From positions 1 to 39,024 of the forward strand of contig CANLKN010000028.1 of assembly GCA_947491475.1 (NCBI GenBank): DNA of 39,024 bases, given 5' to 3'. Positions 19,400 through 29,328 of this stretch are shown piece after piece. The notes below the pieces were generated by a model. That model saw only the letters and a program-made list of their open reading frames with translations, did not search any database and was not told the DNA's origin. The first letter of the stretch is position 1. Every line of letters begins with the position of its first letter. A program made the translations under genes and the position numbers. The DNA is from Akkermansiaceae bacterium. Its GTDB lineage: Bacteria > Verrucomicrobiota > Verrucomicrobiia > Verrucomicrobiales > Akkermansiaceae.

Positions 19400-21334
19400 A
19401 TGAAATTCAAACCATTCCGCACCTCTGCATTCGCCATCTTCATGGGGGCCGCCTTGTCTGGCGTTTCCTCCGCCCAAAGCTATTTTGACAACGGCGGCGG
19501 CAACCAATTGTGGTCGAACAACCTGAACTGGAACGGCGACGCGCCACCTTCAGGCAACATCGCCATCGCCGGTGGACTCACCGCCATCTCCAACGGCAAT
19601 GTAAGCCTCTCCAGTGGAGAATTGATCATCGGCGCGGATGGCTCATTCGGATTCAACGCAGGCCCGGCAGGTGACGGCACCTTGGAAGTGACCGCTGGCA
19701 CCTTCTCCACCGACGTGGGCATACGCCTCGGTCTTTCGGTCGGCGGTCACACCGGCACCCTCACCGTCAAGGACAGCGGCACGGTGAACATCACGGCCGG
19801 CAATCTTCTCGCAGGCAATTACAATGGTGTTGCCGCAACTGGAGTGATCAACGTGCAAACCGGTGGCACGCTCAACCTGAGCACCACCGGTCTCCAGCGC
19901 ATCGGGCACGGTTCCAGCGCCACCTTGAATATCTCCGGCGGCACCATGAACCAGAGCAACGGCACGCTCGAAATCACCGCCGGCGGTGGGCTCAACGGTG
20001 CTTTCAACATGTCGGGGGGAACGCTCAACGTGAATCAGGAGATGCGGGTGGGCAATGCCTTCTCGATCACCTCTGCCACCCATTCCGGCGGCACGATCAA
20101 CAAGCTGGCCACCCAGGTCGGCAACTATGCGGTGGGTGTGAACAGTTCCCCGGTCAACTACTCCCACACCGGCGGCACGCTGAATGTCGAGGACGGGGCC
20201 GGCAGCATGATCCTCGGCTGGAACAGCGGTGATGTCGAAGGGTTCGGCGGCCAAGTTTACACGCTCAACGGTGGTGACATCAACATCGGCCAAACATCCA
20301 ACGCCGGTTTGCGCATCGGCCTCGGTGCCTTCAAGGCCACCATGAACGTGCAGAGCGGCAACCTGAATATCGGTGCGAATTCCGGTGTCGGACTCCGGAT
20401 GGGTGAAGACTTCAACGGTGTCGGCAATGCGATTCTGAACGTCTCCGGTGGCAACGTCACCGTCAATGGCGGCAACATGTTTGTGGGCACCCAAAACACC
20501 GTCAACGGCAACAGCAGCGGTCTGGTGAACCAGACCGGCGGCACATTGACTCTTGCCGTTGGCCAGACCTTGTGGGTGGCCGCTCCAGCCACCACGGCCG
20601 TCGGCACATACAACCTCAACGGCGGCACACTCGTGACGAACAGCATCGGCATCGGCGGTGTCAACGGTGCCTTCAACTTCGGCAACGGCACGCTCAAGAA
20701 CAACGCCAACATGACCACTGCCGCCGCGATGAACCTGACGGCCACCAGCACCTGGGACACCAACGGATTCAATGCCACGCAACTGGCCGCCATGAACGGC
20801 ACGGGCGGCCTGAACAAGGCGGGCGGCGGCACACTCGATATCCAGGCAGCCAACAACTACGCCGGCACCACCCTGGTAAGCGCCGGAACGCTGCTCGTCA
20901 CCGGAAGTCTCGGCGGTGGAAATACCGTCACTGTGGGATCATCCGGCACCATCGGCGGTTACGGATCAATCACTGGCAGCCTTGCCTTCCTGGCAGGCGC
21001 GGACTTCCTGGCAGGCGCGGACTTCCTGTTCGATCCGCTCACCACGCTCACGGTGAACGGCGGCACAGTCTCTTTCGGTGGCTTCAGCGTTGCCGACCTC
21101 TTCGGGTTGACCAACGCAGTGTCGGAGGGCACCTACACGCTCATCGACGGCTCAGCGACCATTAACTTTGCCAACGTCGCCAACTTCGGTCTGGCCAACG
21201 CCTATGATCTGGGTGGCGGAAAGAAAGCCTACTTCGAATCCGGTAGCATGAATCTGGTGGTCATTCCCGAGCCCAGCGCCGCGCTGCTCGGCGGGCTGGG
21301 CCTGTTCGCCCTTTTGCGCCGCCGCCGCGCATGA
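19400..21334 (+). CDS. autotransporter-associated beta-strand repeat protein with PEP-CTERM sorting signal (paralog B)
   Basis: Near-identical to the N-terminal two-thirds of 17077..19347; C-terminus VVIPEPSAALLGGLGLFALLRRRRA is a canonical PEP-CTERM signal. Confidence 0.9.
   Translation: MKFKPFRTSAFAIFMGAALSGVSSAQSYFDNGGGNQLWSNNLNWNGDAPPSGNIAIAGGLTAISNGNVSLSSGELIIGADGSFGFNAGPAGDGTLEVTAGTFSTDVGIRLGLSVGGHTGTLTVKDSGTVNITAGNLLAGNYNGVAATGVINVQTGGTLNLSTTGLQRIGHGSSATLNISGGTMNQSNGTLEITAGGGLNGAFNMSGGTLNVNQEMRVGNAFSITSATHSGGTINKLATQVGNYAVGVNSSPVNYSHTGGTLNVEDGAGSMILGWNSGDVEGFGGQVYTLNGGDINIGQTSNAGLRIGLGAFKATMNVQSGNLNIGANSGVGLRMGEDFNGVGNAILNVSGGNVTVNGGNMFVGTQNTVNGNSSGLVNQTGGTLTLAVGQTLWVAAPATTAVGTYNLNGGTLVTNSIGIGGVNGAFNFGNGTLKNNANMTTAAAMNLTATSTWDTNGFNATQLAAMNGTGGLNKAGGGTLDIQAANNYAGTTLVSAGTLLVTGSLGGGNTVTVGSSGTIGGYGSITGSLAFLAGADFLAGADFLFDPLTTLTVNGGTVSFGGFSVADLFGLTNAVSEGTYTLIDGSATINFANVANFGLANAYDLGGGKKAYFESGSMNLVVIPEPSAALLGGLGLFALLRRRRA
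20987..21022 (+). repeat. exact 18-bp tandem duplication inside paralog B
   Basis: ttcctggcaggcgcggac x2 (20987-21004, 21005-21022), encoding FLAGADFLAGAD. Confidence 0.9.
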
Positions 21335-21372
21335 TAAGAATTTCCGGAGTTTCCTGGATTTCTCCGGAATCG

Positions 21373-21410
21373 AAAGGGACCGTCGGTGGGGATCGGCGGC
21401 CCTTGTTATT
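21373..21410 (+). terminator. putative rho-independent terminator after the PEP-CTERM gene
   Basis: aaagggaccgtcgg-tggggat-cggcggcccttgttatt: imperfect GC stem with T-rich tail. Confidence 0.55.
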
Positions 21411-21436
21411 GCAGCAGTCTGCCGCAACTTCTCACA

Positions 21437-24400
21437 ATGATCCGACACATGATGCACCGTTGTTTGTTTCCCGCCTTGGCCGCATGCGCCATCTTCAGTT
21501 CCACCGTTCCCGCCGCCGCAGAGGCGGCTCCTGCGGAATCCGTTCTATCAGAACAAGGCTTCCTCAATCCGCCTGATTCCGCCCGTCCGTGGGTCTATTG
21601 GGTCTGGCTGCGGGCAAACCTCGACCGCGAGGGATTGAAGGCGGACCTGCAGGCGCTGCACCGCGCGGGCATCCGCGGCGTGCTGGTCATGATGATCAAC
21701 TTCGGACCGATCCCGCAGGGGCCGGTGGAAATGCACGGCGATGATTTTCATTCCATCGTTCAGGAAACGCTGCGCGAGGCGGCGAGACTCGGCATCGAAG
21801 TGAGTTTTTTCACGCAGGAAGGATGGAGCACCACCGGTGGGCCCTGGGTGCCCGTGGAAGACAGCATGCAGATGAAGGTGTGGAGCGAACTGCAAGTCAC
21901 AGCGGGAACCACCAACCCGACCCTGATGACTCCCTACCAGCGGCACGGGTTTTACCGGGACGTCCGCGTGTTGGCATTTCCGACTCCCGCGAGCGAAAAG
22001 AATCCGTTGAGCAAGAGACATCCCGTGGTGCGATTGGCGGATGGCACTGTGGCAAATGCCGCCGCGCTTTGGGATGGCGATGCGGCCACCTCGCTGTCTG
22101 TGCCGTCAGGTGATGGCGGAGCGCAGCTGACGATCGAGTTAAGTGAACCGATGGATGCCGGACGGCTGCGTTTCACGCCTGGATCCGGTCCCGTTCTGCA
22201 AGGCCAGCCCGCAACGCTGCAGGTATCGGACGATGGCGTGCATTTCCGCGATGTCGCCGCTGCGATCTGGCCCTACTATCATCCGGCGGCGCTGGCGTAT
22301 CCGTGCGGCGACAGATGGCAGGGTGAGGCGGATTTCAAGCCGGTCTCGGCCCGTTGGTTCCGGCTCGTGTTGCCACATCCGGAGCTGAGCCTGTCCGCAC
22401 TGGAAATCCTTCCTCCGGCAGCCGGAGATGCGCCGATTCCGGCTGCGGACGTAATTGATCTAACAGCAAAACTCGGACCCGACGGCCGCCTCGACTGGAC
22501 GGCTCCGGCGGGTGACTGGACGATTCTGCGATTCGGCCACACCGCCATTGGCAGCATGAACCATCCGGCCACGCCGCAAGGAACCGGTTTCGAGGTGGAC
22601 AAGCTGAATGGTGACGCGCTGGAGAAACACGTCGAAACCGGAATGCTCGGTCGAATCCTCCGGGAGGCAGGGCCACTCGCTGGAAAGACGATCAAGTTCG
22701 CACACATCGACAGTTATGAAAACGGCGAGCAAAACTGGACGCATGGCATGGAGACCATATTCCAGAAAACGCGCGGTTATGATCCCACCGCATGGCTGCC
22801 CGCGCTGACCGGTCGCACCGTTGAATCGGCGGGCAAGACCAAGGCTTTCCAACAAGATATCCGCCGAACGATCGCCGACCTGTGGGAGGAAAACAATTAT
22901 GGCAAACTGGCGGAGGTGATGAAGCGCCATGGCATGGGAATGTCCAATGAGCCTTTCGGCGAATTCGTGGCGGACGGCATGCGCGTTTCCGGGTTGGCGG
23001 AAATGCCGATGGGCGAGTTCTGGTATCGCTTCGGCCTGCCCGGCGACGGCTACATGACCGGCCCGGTGAAGTCCGCCTCGGCGGGTGCGAATCTTTACGG
23101 GAGGAAATATGTCGGCATGGAGGCCTTCACCACCGGCGATTGGTGGGACTCGAGCCCCGCCACCCTCAAGCCGCTCGGCGACCGCGCGTTTGCCGACGGG
23201 GCCAACCGGATGATTTTCCATAACTCGCCCGCGCAGCCATCCACCGATCCCCGCGAGAAGCCGGGTTTGCTCTGGACCAATGGGATCTATTTCATGCGCA
23301 ACCTCACATGGTTCGAACAATCGCGTGCCTGGCTCGATTACCTCAGCCGCTGCCAGTTTCTTCTTCAGCAAGGCCACGCGGTCGTGGATGTGGTGTATTA
23401 CGACGGCGAGGGCGGTCACCAGTATTTCAACGGAGCCGCCGGCCTGCAGGACGCCATCGGACATGGTCGCAAGTTCGATCCCGCCGACAAGTTATCATTA
23501 TCCCGCATGTCCGTACGCGACGGCCGTCTCGTGCTTCCCCACGGCCAGGAATACCGTGTGCTCGCCCTGCGGGATGAACAGACCATGAGTTTGGCCGTGC
23601 TGGAAGACGTCGCCCGCCTGGTTCGTGAGGGAGCGACCGTCGTCGGAGCGCCGCCCAAAGCTCCGTCCGGAATGGGCGCTACAGAGGAACAGAAAAAACG
23701 CTTTCATGAATTGGTGGAAGCGCTGTGGGGCCCCGTTACCGAACACAAACAACCTGTTCGCATCACGGCTAGCAGCACATTTCATGGATTCGATGCGCAA
23801 AACCTGGTGAATCGCGCTCAGTTAAACATTCCGCGTGATGGAGTGATGGATCACGCGCTGCTCCAACCGGCGCTCGCATGGTTGAGCCTCGATGAAACGC
23901 AGCCGGTCATCGAGCTCGATCTCGGCAAGAGCCTTCCTTCCGACCGCTTGCTGATGTGGAACCATAATGCCCCCGGCGAAAGGGCTAGGGGTATTGCCAA
24001 GGCCCGGATATTTACCCGGGAAAGTGATACGGCGGAATTCGAGTTGCTCGGCGAATTCGACTTGGCTGCCGGTCCGAATGACGGCTCACCTGCTTCCGTG
24101 GCGGCCACGATTCCGCTCGGGGGACGCTCCGTGCGCCAGGTGCGCATCGAGGCTCTCGAAAATCACGGCGACGCACAATACACAGGGCTCGGCGCGATCG
24201 AAGTAATTCCGGTTGAGGATGGTTCAACCGGCCGCGCCTATGGCAAGGGCATGGTTTTTTCCAGCGGAACAGGGTCGCCGTGGAATAACGCGTTTGCCCG
24301 CCTCAAGCTGGCGCCGGACTTCGAATCCGAAACCACCAATCTGGTTTTCCATCATCGCAAACAGGCCGGAGAAGATTGGTATTTTGTTTCCAATCAACTC

Positions 24401-25528
24401 GACCGCCCGCTGGTGACGGATGGTGTCTTCCGTGTTGCCGGCAAAGTTCCCGAGTTATGGGATCCGGTCACGGGCAACCGGATGGACGCTCCGGTTTGGA
24501 GTGACGAAACGAATGGCCGCACGCGCATCCGGCTTGAGTTGGAACCCTTCGGCTCGGTGTTTGTGGTGTTCCGCCGCGAGCCGGATTCCAAGCCGCACCT
24601 GACTGGAGTGATGGAGGAGGAGATGAATCCTGTTAGAGGAACCGTCGAGGTGCGAAGCGCGATCCTCCACAATCTTGCCACCGGTCAAACCCTCGCCGAT
24701 CTCACCGGGCAGCTGCGTGGCAGGATCGAGGACGGCAAGCTGGCCGTGGATGCGCTTACGGTGGACCGCTGGTTCAACACGGTCGCCGAACGCAATCTGC
24801 GCATCGACATCGACGCGTCGTGGAATGGCGAGCCGCTGAAGCTGCAACTCATCCGCGGCGACACCCTGCAAATCCCGCCGCCACCGAAAGAAGCCGCCGC
24901 CGGATTCTTTGCCGCAGGCGCGGACGGTAAGTGCCGCTTGCTGGCTCGCGAAAACGGGGATTTCTCCCTCGCGTGGAGTGATGGCAAAACTACCCGCCAG
25001 TCTGTGAAAAACCTTGTCCCGCCGATCACGCTGGATGGGCCGTGGCAGGTGAATTTCGACCCCGCATGGGGCGGACCGGAATCGATTTCATTCCCCGCAT
25101 TGTCGGACTGGACGAAGCACGATTTGCCCGGCGTCCGCTACTATTCCGGCACGGCCGAATACATGATCCGCTTCCAGCTTCCGCCGCAGTGGATTGAGAA
25201 AAACGGAGCGGTCGAGTTGGATCTCGGTGCGGTGGAAACGCTGGCGGAAGTCCAGCTCAACGGAAAGGATCTGGGCATATGGTGGAAGCCGCCTTTCCGT
25301 GGAATCATCACCCCGGCGCTCATTGCCGGTGACAACGAGCTGCGCGTGCGCGTCACCAACCAATGGACCAACCGCCTCATCGGCGATGCCGCCCTGCCGG
25401 AGGAAAAACGCATCACACGAACCACCATGCGCCCGTATGGCGCGGACTTCCTGCTCGAGCCCTCAGGCCTGATGGGCCCCGTGAAGCTGCGCCGCCTGTC
25501 AGTGGTTCACACTCAGCCAAATCCATGA
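21437..25528 (+). CDS. GH106-like alpha-L-rhamnosidase (first copy)
   Basis: Start MIRHMMHRCLFPALAACAIFSSTVPAAAEA (ATG 21437); PWVYWVWLRANLDREGLKADLQALHRAGIRGVLVMMINFG; HIDSYENGEQNWTHGMETIFQKTRGYDP; C-terminal galactose-binding-like VELDLGAVETLAEVQLNGKDLGIWWKPPFRGIITPALIAGDNELRVRVTNQWTNRLIGD. Confidence 0.88.
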   Translation: MIRHMMHRCLFPALAACAIFSSTVPAAAEAAPAESVLSEQGFLNPPDSARPWVYWVWLRANLDREGLKADLQALHRAGIRGVLVMMINFGPIPQGPVEMHGDDFHSIVQETLREAARLGIEVSFFTQEGWSTTGGPWVPVEDSMQMKVWSELQVTAGTTNPTLMTPYQRHGFYRDVRVLAFPTPASEKNPLSKRHPVVRLADGTVANAAALWDGDAATSLSVPSGDGGAQLTIELSEPMDAGRLRFTPGSGPVLQGQPATLQVSDDGVHFRDVAAAIWPYYHPAALAYPCGDRWQGEADFKPVSARWFRLVLPHPELSLSALEILPPAAGDAPIPAADVIDLTAKLGPDGRLDWTAPAGDWTILRFGHTAIGSMNHPATPQGTGFEVDKLNGDALEKHVETGMLGRILREAGPLAGKTIKFAHIDSYENGEQNWTHGMETIFQKTRGYDPTAWLPALTGRTVESAGKTKAFQQDIRRTIADLWEENNYGKLAEVMKRHGMGMSNEPFGEFVADGMRVSGLAEMPMGEFWYRFGLPGDGYMTGPVKSASAGANLYGRKYVGMEAFTTGDWWDSSPATLKPLGDRAFADGANRMIFHNSPAQPSTDPREKPGLLWTNGIYFMRNLTWFEQSRAWLDYLSRCQFLLQQGHAVVDVVYYDGEGGHQYFNGAAGLQDAIGHGRKFDPADKLSLSRMSVRDGRLVLPHGQEYRVLALRDEQTMSLAVLEDVARLVREGATVVGAPPKAPSGMGATEEQKKRFHELVEALWGPVTEHKQPVRITASSTFHGFDAQNLVNRAQLNIPRDGVMDHALLQPALAWLSLDETQPVIELDLGKSLPSDRLLMWNHNAPGERARGIAKARIFTRESDTAEFELLGEFDLAAGPNDGSPASVAATIPLGGRSVRQVRIEALENHGDAQYTGLGAIEVIPVEDGSTGRAYGKGMVFSSGTGSPWNNAFARLKLAPDFESETTNLVFHHRKQAGEDWYFVSNQLDRPLVTDGVFRVAGKVPELWDPVTGNRMDAPVWSDETNGRTRIRLELEPFGSVFVVFRREPDSKPHLTGVMEEEMNPVRGTVEVRSAILHNLATGQTLADLTGQLRGRIEDGKLAVDALTVDRWFNTVAERNLRIDIDASWNGEPLKLQLIRGDTLQIPPPPKEAAAGFFAAGADGKCRLLARENGDFSLAWSDGKTTRQSVKNLVPPITLDGPWQVNFDPAWGGPESISFPALSDWTKHDLPGVRYYSGTAEYMIRFQLPPQWIEKNGAVELDLGAVETLAEVQLNGKDLGIWWKPPFRGIITPALIAGDNELRVRVTNQWTNRLIGDAALPEEKRITRTTMRPYGADFLLEPSGLMGPVKLRRLSVVHTQPNP

Positions 25529-28500
25529 CACCTGGATACCTCAGACATCTGGTTCTTGTTTCCGCGAGCGCCATTTTATTTTCCAACCTTCACGCTGCGG
25601 AGAATGCAGGCAAGCAGCAGCAGCTTGAGCAGTCGTTCGCAGCCCCCACGGAAACACGCAAGCCGTGGTGTTATTGGTATTGGATCAACGACCACATCAC
25701 CCGGGAAGGAATCACCAAGGATCTTGAAGCGATGGCGCGCGTCGGGATCGGCCAGGCGGTCATCGGCAATATTTATCTGGTCGGGATCTACGGCTACAAC
25801 GAACCGGCCGGAAACGTGAAAGTGCTGACTCCGGAATGGTGGCGCATGGTCGATCATGCCCTGACAGAGGGCAAACGCGTGGGCGTGGATATTTCAATGT
25901 TCAATTCGCCCGGCTGGGGGCAGGCCGGCGGACCGTGGGTGAAACCGGAGGATTCCAACCGTTATCTCGCGTTTTCCGAACTCCGGGTGATGGGACCGCA
26001 GAAGTTCATTGGAACTGTGCCTGCGCCTGGTGAGAATTTTCAGGATGTCGCACTGCTGGCCGTGCCGATGGCCGATCCCGCCAGCCTCGCGGAAGCGGGC
26101 GCGGCGCTCACCAGCACGCCGGCGATTCCAGAACCGGAAAACATGATCGACGGCAGCCGCGAAACAAGCGCCACCATTCCGGCCGGCAACTCGTCGCTGG
26201 ACATCACATTTCCCGAAGCGCGTGAAATCCGCAGTCTCGTGATTCAATTGGCGAAGCACGGCTGGAAGGGCGATGTCAAAGTGCAGTCGGAGCTGCCGGA
26301 TGGCACATGGCAGGATCTCGGCCACGTGAACGCCAACCGCTGGGATCCGAATCCCGCCGTGGGATTCCTCCCGGCCGGCCCGGTCTCGCTCGCGATTGAA
26401 CCGACCACCGCAAAACGGTTCCGGATTCAGTTTCTCGGTGTGGAAGGTGCCATGGAAATCTCAAACCTCCTGCTCACTCCCGGTGTCTGGATGGAACAAT
26501 TCACCGAGAAACAGCTTGGCCGCATCCATCCGGGGCCGCTCACCCCATGGAAGGAAAACATGTGGCCGCAACAGGCGGATGCCACGGGCAAGGCGTTCAC
26601 GACAGGCGACGTGATCGACTTATCTAACAAGATGTCACCTGACGGCTCGTTCACCTGGGATGTCCCGCCCGGCAAGTGGGCCATTCTCCGCGCCGGAATG
26701 CTTCCCACCGGAGCAAAAAACGGCCCGGCCTCGCCGGAAGGCACCGGTCTGGAAGTGGACAAACTCAATGCCGGCGCGGTGCGCAGGTTTTTCGACGCCT
26801 ACATGGGCAAGGCCGTCAGCATGGCGAGCGCCAGCGGCCATGAATCGCTGGCCTATGTGCACTCGGACAGTTGGGAAACCGGACCACCGGGATGGACGGA
26901 CGATTTCGAGAAAACGTTCGAGGCGCGTTACGGCTACAGCCCGCGCCCGTGGCTGCCTGTCCTTGCGGGGCGCGCCGTGAACAGCCGCGCGGATTCAGAC
27001 CGCTTTTTGTGGGACTATCGCCGCCACATCGCCGACCGCACCTCATCGGATTATGCCGGGGAACTGCGCCGCGCCGCCAATGAACACGGACTGCGATTCT
27101 CCTATGAGAACTACGGGCACTTCGGCTTTCCCGGAGAATTCCTCCAAATGGGAAAGAATGCCGATACCCTGCTCGGGGAGTTCTGGAAAGAGGGCGAACT
27201 CGGCACCATCGAACTGCGTGCGGCGTCTTCCGCCGCGAATATCTATGGGAAAAACCAGGTCTCGGCGGAAGCCTTCACTGCTGGCGGCCCCGCATTCCAA
27301 ATCACTCCCGCCGCGCTGAAAGCACGGGGCGACTGGGCATTTTGTGAGGGCATCAATCACTTCGTCCTGCATCTCTTCATCCATCAGCCGTGGAATGACC
27401 GCGTGCCAGGCATGAATGCGGAATTCGGCTTCGAATACAACCGGAGCAACACATGGTTTGAAAACAGCCGGTCCTGGATCGACTACCTGCGGCGCTGCGG
27501 CTTGATGCTGGAGCAGGGATTCCGGGTGGCGGACGCGGCGTATTTCATCGGTGAGGACGTGCCCAAGAATACCGGCATCCGCGATCCGGCCCTGCCGCCC
27601 GGCCGCGATTTCGATTATATCAACTCGGAGGTTCTCGCGACGGCCACCGTCCGCGATGGGCTGATCACACTGCCGCACGGCGTCGCCTATCCGGTGTTGG
27701 TGCTGCCGCCTCTCGATACGATGCGCCCGGAAGTCCTGCGCGCCATCCGCAACCTCGTCCTCGCCGGCGCCACCGTGCTCGGAAATCCGCCGGAACGCTC
27801 GCCGAGCCTGGAAAACCAGCCAAAAGCGGACGCCGAAGTCCGCCAACTGGCCGGAGAACTCTGGGGCAACGCTGCCGAACCGCTGCGCCAGGTCGGCAAA
27901 GGCCGCGTCGCGCGCGGCATGAGCATGGAGCAGGTTTATGCTTTGCTCAAACTGCCGCCCGATCTGGAAACCACCGTTCCAATCCTCCACACCCACCGCA
28001 GGGATGATCATAAAGACATCTACTTTCTAACAAACCAAGCCAGCGCCGATGTCTCCTTCGATGCGACCTTCCGCATCGATGGCAAAGCGCCTGAAATCTG
28101 GGATCCGGTGCATGGAACCATCATCCGTCCGGCGAATTATGACTTTGTCGATGGCCGGGTGCGCATGCCCATGCACCTCGGCCCGGCCGGTTCCGCGTTT
28201 GTCGTTTTTCGCGAGGGTAATCCGGCACCCGCCGCCGGGCAGCGTATCGTCGCCTTGCACAAGGACGGCCAGGCAGTTTCCACTTCAAAATCCAGTAACA
28301 ACGGCATGGAAATTATTTCCGCGAAATACGGGATTCCCGGAGATGATGCACGCACACTCGACGTCCGCGAAACCCTTTTGAAAGCGCTGAAGAGCGGTCA
28401 ACGTCAAATCCCAATCGCGTCGTTCGCCACGCCAAGTGATCCCGCGGTCGGTGTCGTGAAAACACTGCGCGCGGAACTGCGGGTGAATGGTGCATCCGTT

Positions 28501-29181
28501 CTGCTGGAGGGCACGGACCCCGAAACCATCGAACTGCCGCGCCTCCCGGCCGCGCCATGGCCGGCGGAGGCATTAATCAGTGCCGATGGCAAATCCACCC
28601 TGCGTATTTGGCAGCCCGGAATCTATGACATCTCGCTTGATGGCGGGAAAGTCCGGCAGATCGATACCCGCAATCTGGCCTCCCCACTCATCATCAACGG
28701 CCCGTGGCAGATTGCTTTTGAGCCCGCACGAGGCGGACCGGAGACCATCACATTTCCAGAACTCATGGATTGGACAAAACATGAACTGCCCGGAATCCGC
28801 AACTATTCCGGCAAGGCGCGCTACCACACCGAGTTCACGCTGTCGGCGGAAGTATCCAAACAACCGCTGATGCTGGATCTTGATGATGTGCGTGATCTTG
28901 CCACCGTGACACTGAACGGAAAAACATTCGCCACACTCTGGTGTGCCCCATGGCGGCTTGATGTCACCAGCGCCGTGCGTCCGGGAAATAACATCCTTGA
29001 AATCCAGGTCGTCAACACCTGGAACAACCGCCTCGTCGCGGACCATCCACTTCCACAAAACGAGCGGCTGACATTTCTCGCCGCCCCTACGGTCCGCCAA
29101 ACCGACCTGCTGCCCGCAGGTCTTCTCGGCCCTGTAAAGCTCCGCGCCGCACACGTGTTTTCATTGGCTCCATCTCCATGA
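25525..29181 (+). CDS. GH106-like alpha-L-rhamnosidase (second copy), ATGA-coupled to first
   Basis: Start MTPGYLRHLVLVSASAILFSNLHAAEN (ATG 25525 overlapping upstream TGA at 25526-25528); KPWCYWYWINDHITREGITKDLEAMARVGIGQAVIGNIYL; YVHSDSWETGPPGWTDDFEKTFEARYGYSP; C-terminal LDLDDVRDLATVTLNGKTFATLWCAPWRLDVTSAVRPGNNILEIQVVNTWNNRLVAD. Confidence 0.88.
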   Translation: MTPGYLRHLVLVSASAILFSNLHAAENAGKQQQLEQSFAAPTETRKPWCYWYWINDHITREGITKDLEAMARVGIGQAVIGNIYLVGIYGYNEPAGNVKVLTPEWWRMVDHALTEGKRVGVDISMFNSPGWGQAGGPWVKPEDSNRYLAFSELRVMGPQKFIGTVPAPGENFQDVALLAVPMADPASLAEAGAALTSTPAIPEPENMIDGSRETSATIPAGNSSLDITFPEAREIRSLVIQLAKHGWKGDVKVQSELPDGTWQDLGHVNANRWDPNPAVGFLPAGPVSLAIEPTTAKRFRIQFLGVEGAMEISNLLLTPGVWMEQFTEKQLGRIHPGPLTPWKENMWPQQADATGKAFTTGDVIDLSNKMSPDGSFTWDVPPGKWAILRAGMLPTGAKNGPASPEGTGLEVDKLNAGAVRRFFDAYMGKAVSMASASGHESLAYVHSDSWETGPPGWTDDFEKTFEARYGYSPRPWLPVLAGRAVNSRADSDRFLWDYRRHIADRTSSDYAGELRRAANEHGLRFSYENYGHFGFPGEFLQMGKNADTLLGEFWKEGELGTIELRAASSAANIYGKNQVSAEAFTAGGPAFQITPAALKARGDWAFCEGINHFVLHLFIHQPWNDRVPGMNAEFGFEYNRSNTWFENSRSWIDYLRRCGLMLEQGFRVADAAYFIGEDVPKNTGIRDPALPPGRDFDYINSEVLATATVRDGLITLPHGVAYPVLVLPPLDTMRPEVLRAIRNLVLAGATVLGNPPERSPSLENQPKADAEVRQLAGELWGNAAEPLRQVGKGRVARGMSMEQVYALLKLPPDLETTVPILHTHRRDDHKDIYFLTNQASADVSFDATFRIDGKAPEIWDPVHGTIIRPANYDFVDGRVRMPMHLGPAGSAFVVFREGNPAPAAGQRIVALHKDGQAVSTSKSSNNGMEIISAKYGIPGDDARTLDVRETLLKALKSGQRQIPIASFATPSDPAVGVVKTLRAELRVNGASVLLEGTDPETIELPRLPAAPWPAEALISADGKSTLRIWQPGIYDISLDGGKVRQIDTRNLASPLIINGPWQIAFEPARGGPETITFPELMDWTKHELPGIRNYSGKARYHTEFTLSAEVSKQPLMLDLDDVRDLATVTLNGKTFATLWCAPWRLDVTSAVRPGNNILEIQVVNTWNNRLVADHPLPQNERLTFLAAPTVRQTDLLPAGLLGPVKLRAAHVFSLAPSP

Positions 29182-29328
29182 GCGAACCGCTCATTGCTCA
29201 CGGAATCCACTACTTCGCGCCGACATTCGCGGACATGGACCTTCGCACATTCAACTGCCATCTCGGATGGTCCCTCACGTAAAAGCGTTTGCGGATCAGG
29301 GTATAGGCAGTAATCGTCACTCAAACCC

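Noticed and set aside
19643-20782. Minus-strand ORF of 379 aa and similar antisense ORFs over the repeat proteins
   Set aside because: Antisense to the autotransporter-type gene; no recognised motifs, and long because of the biased repeat composition.
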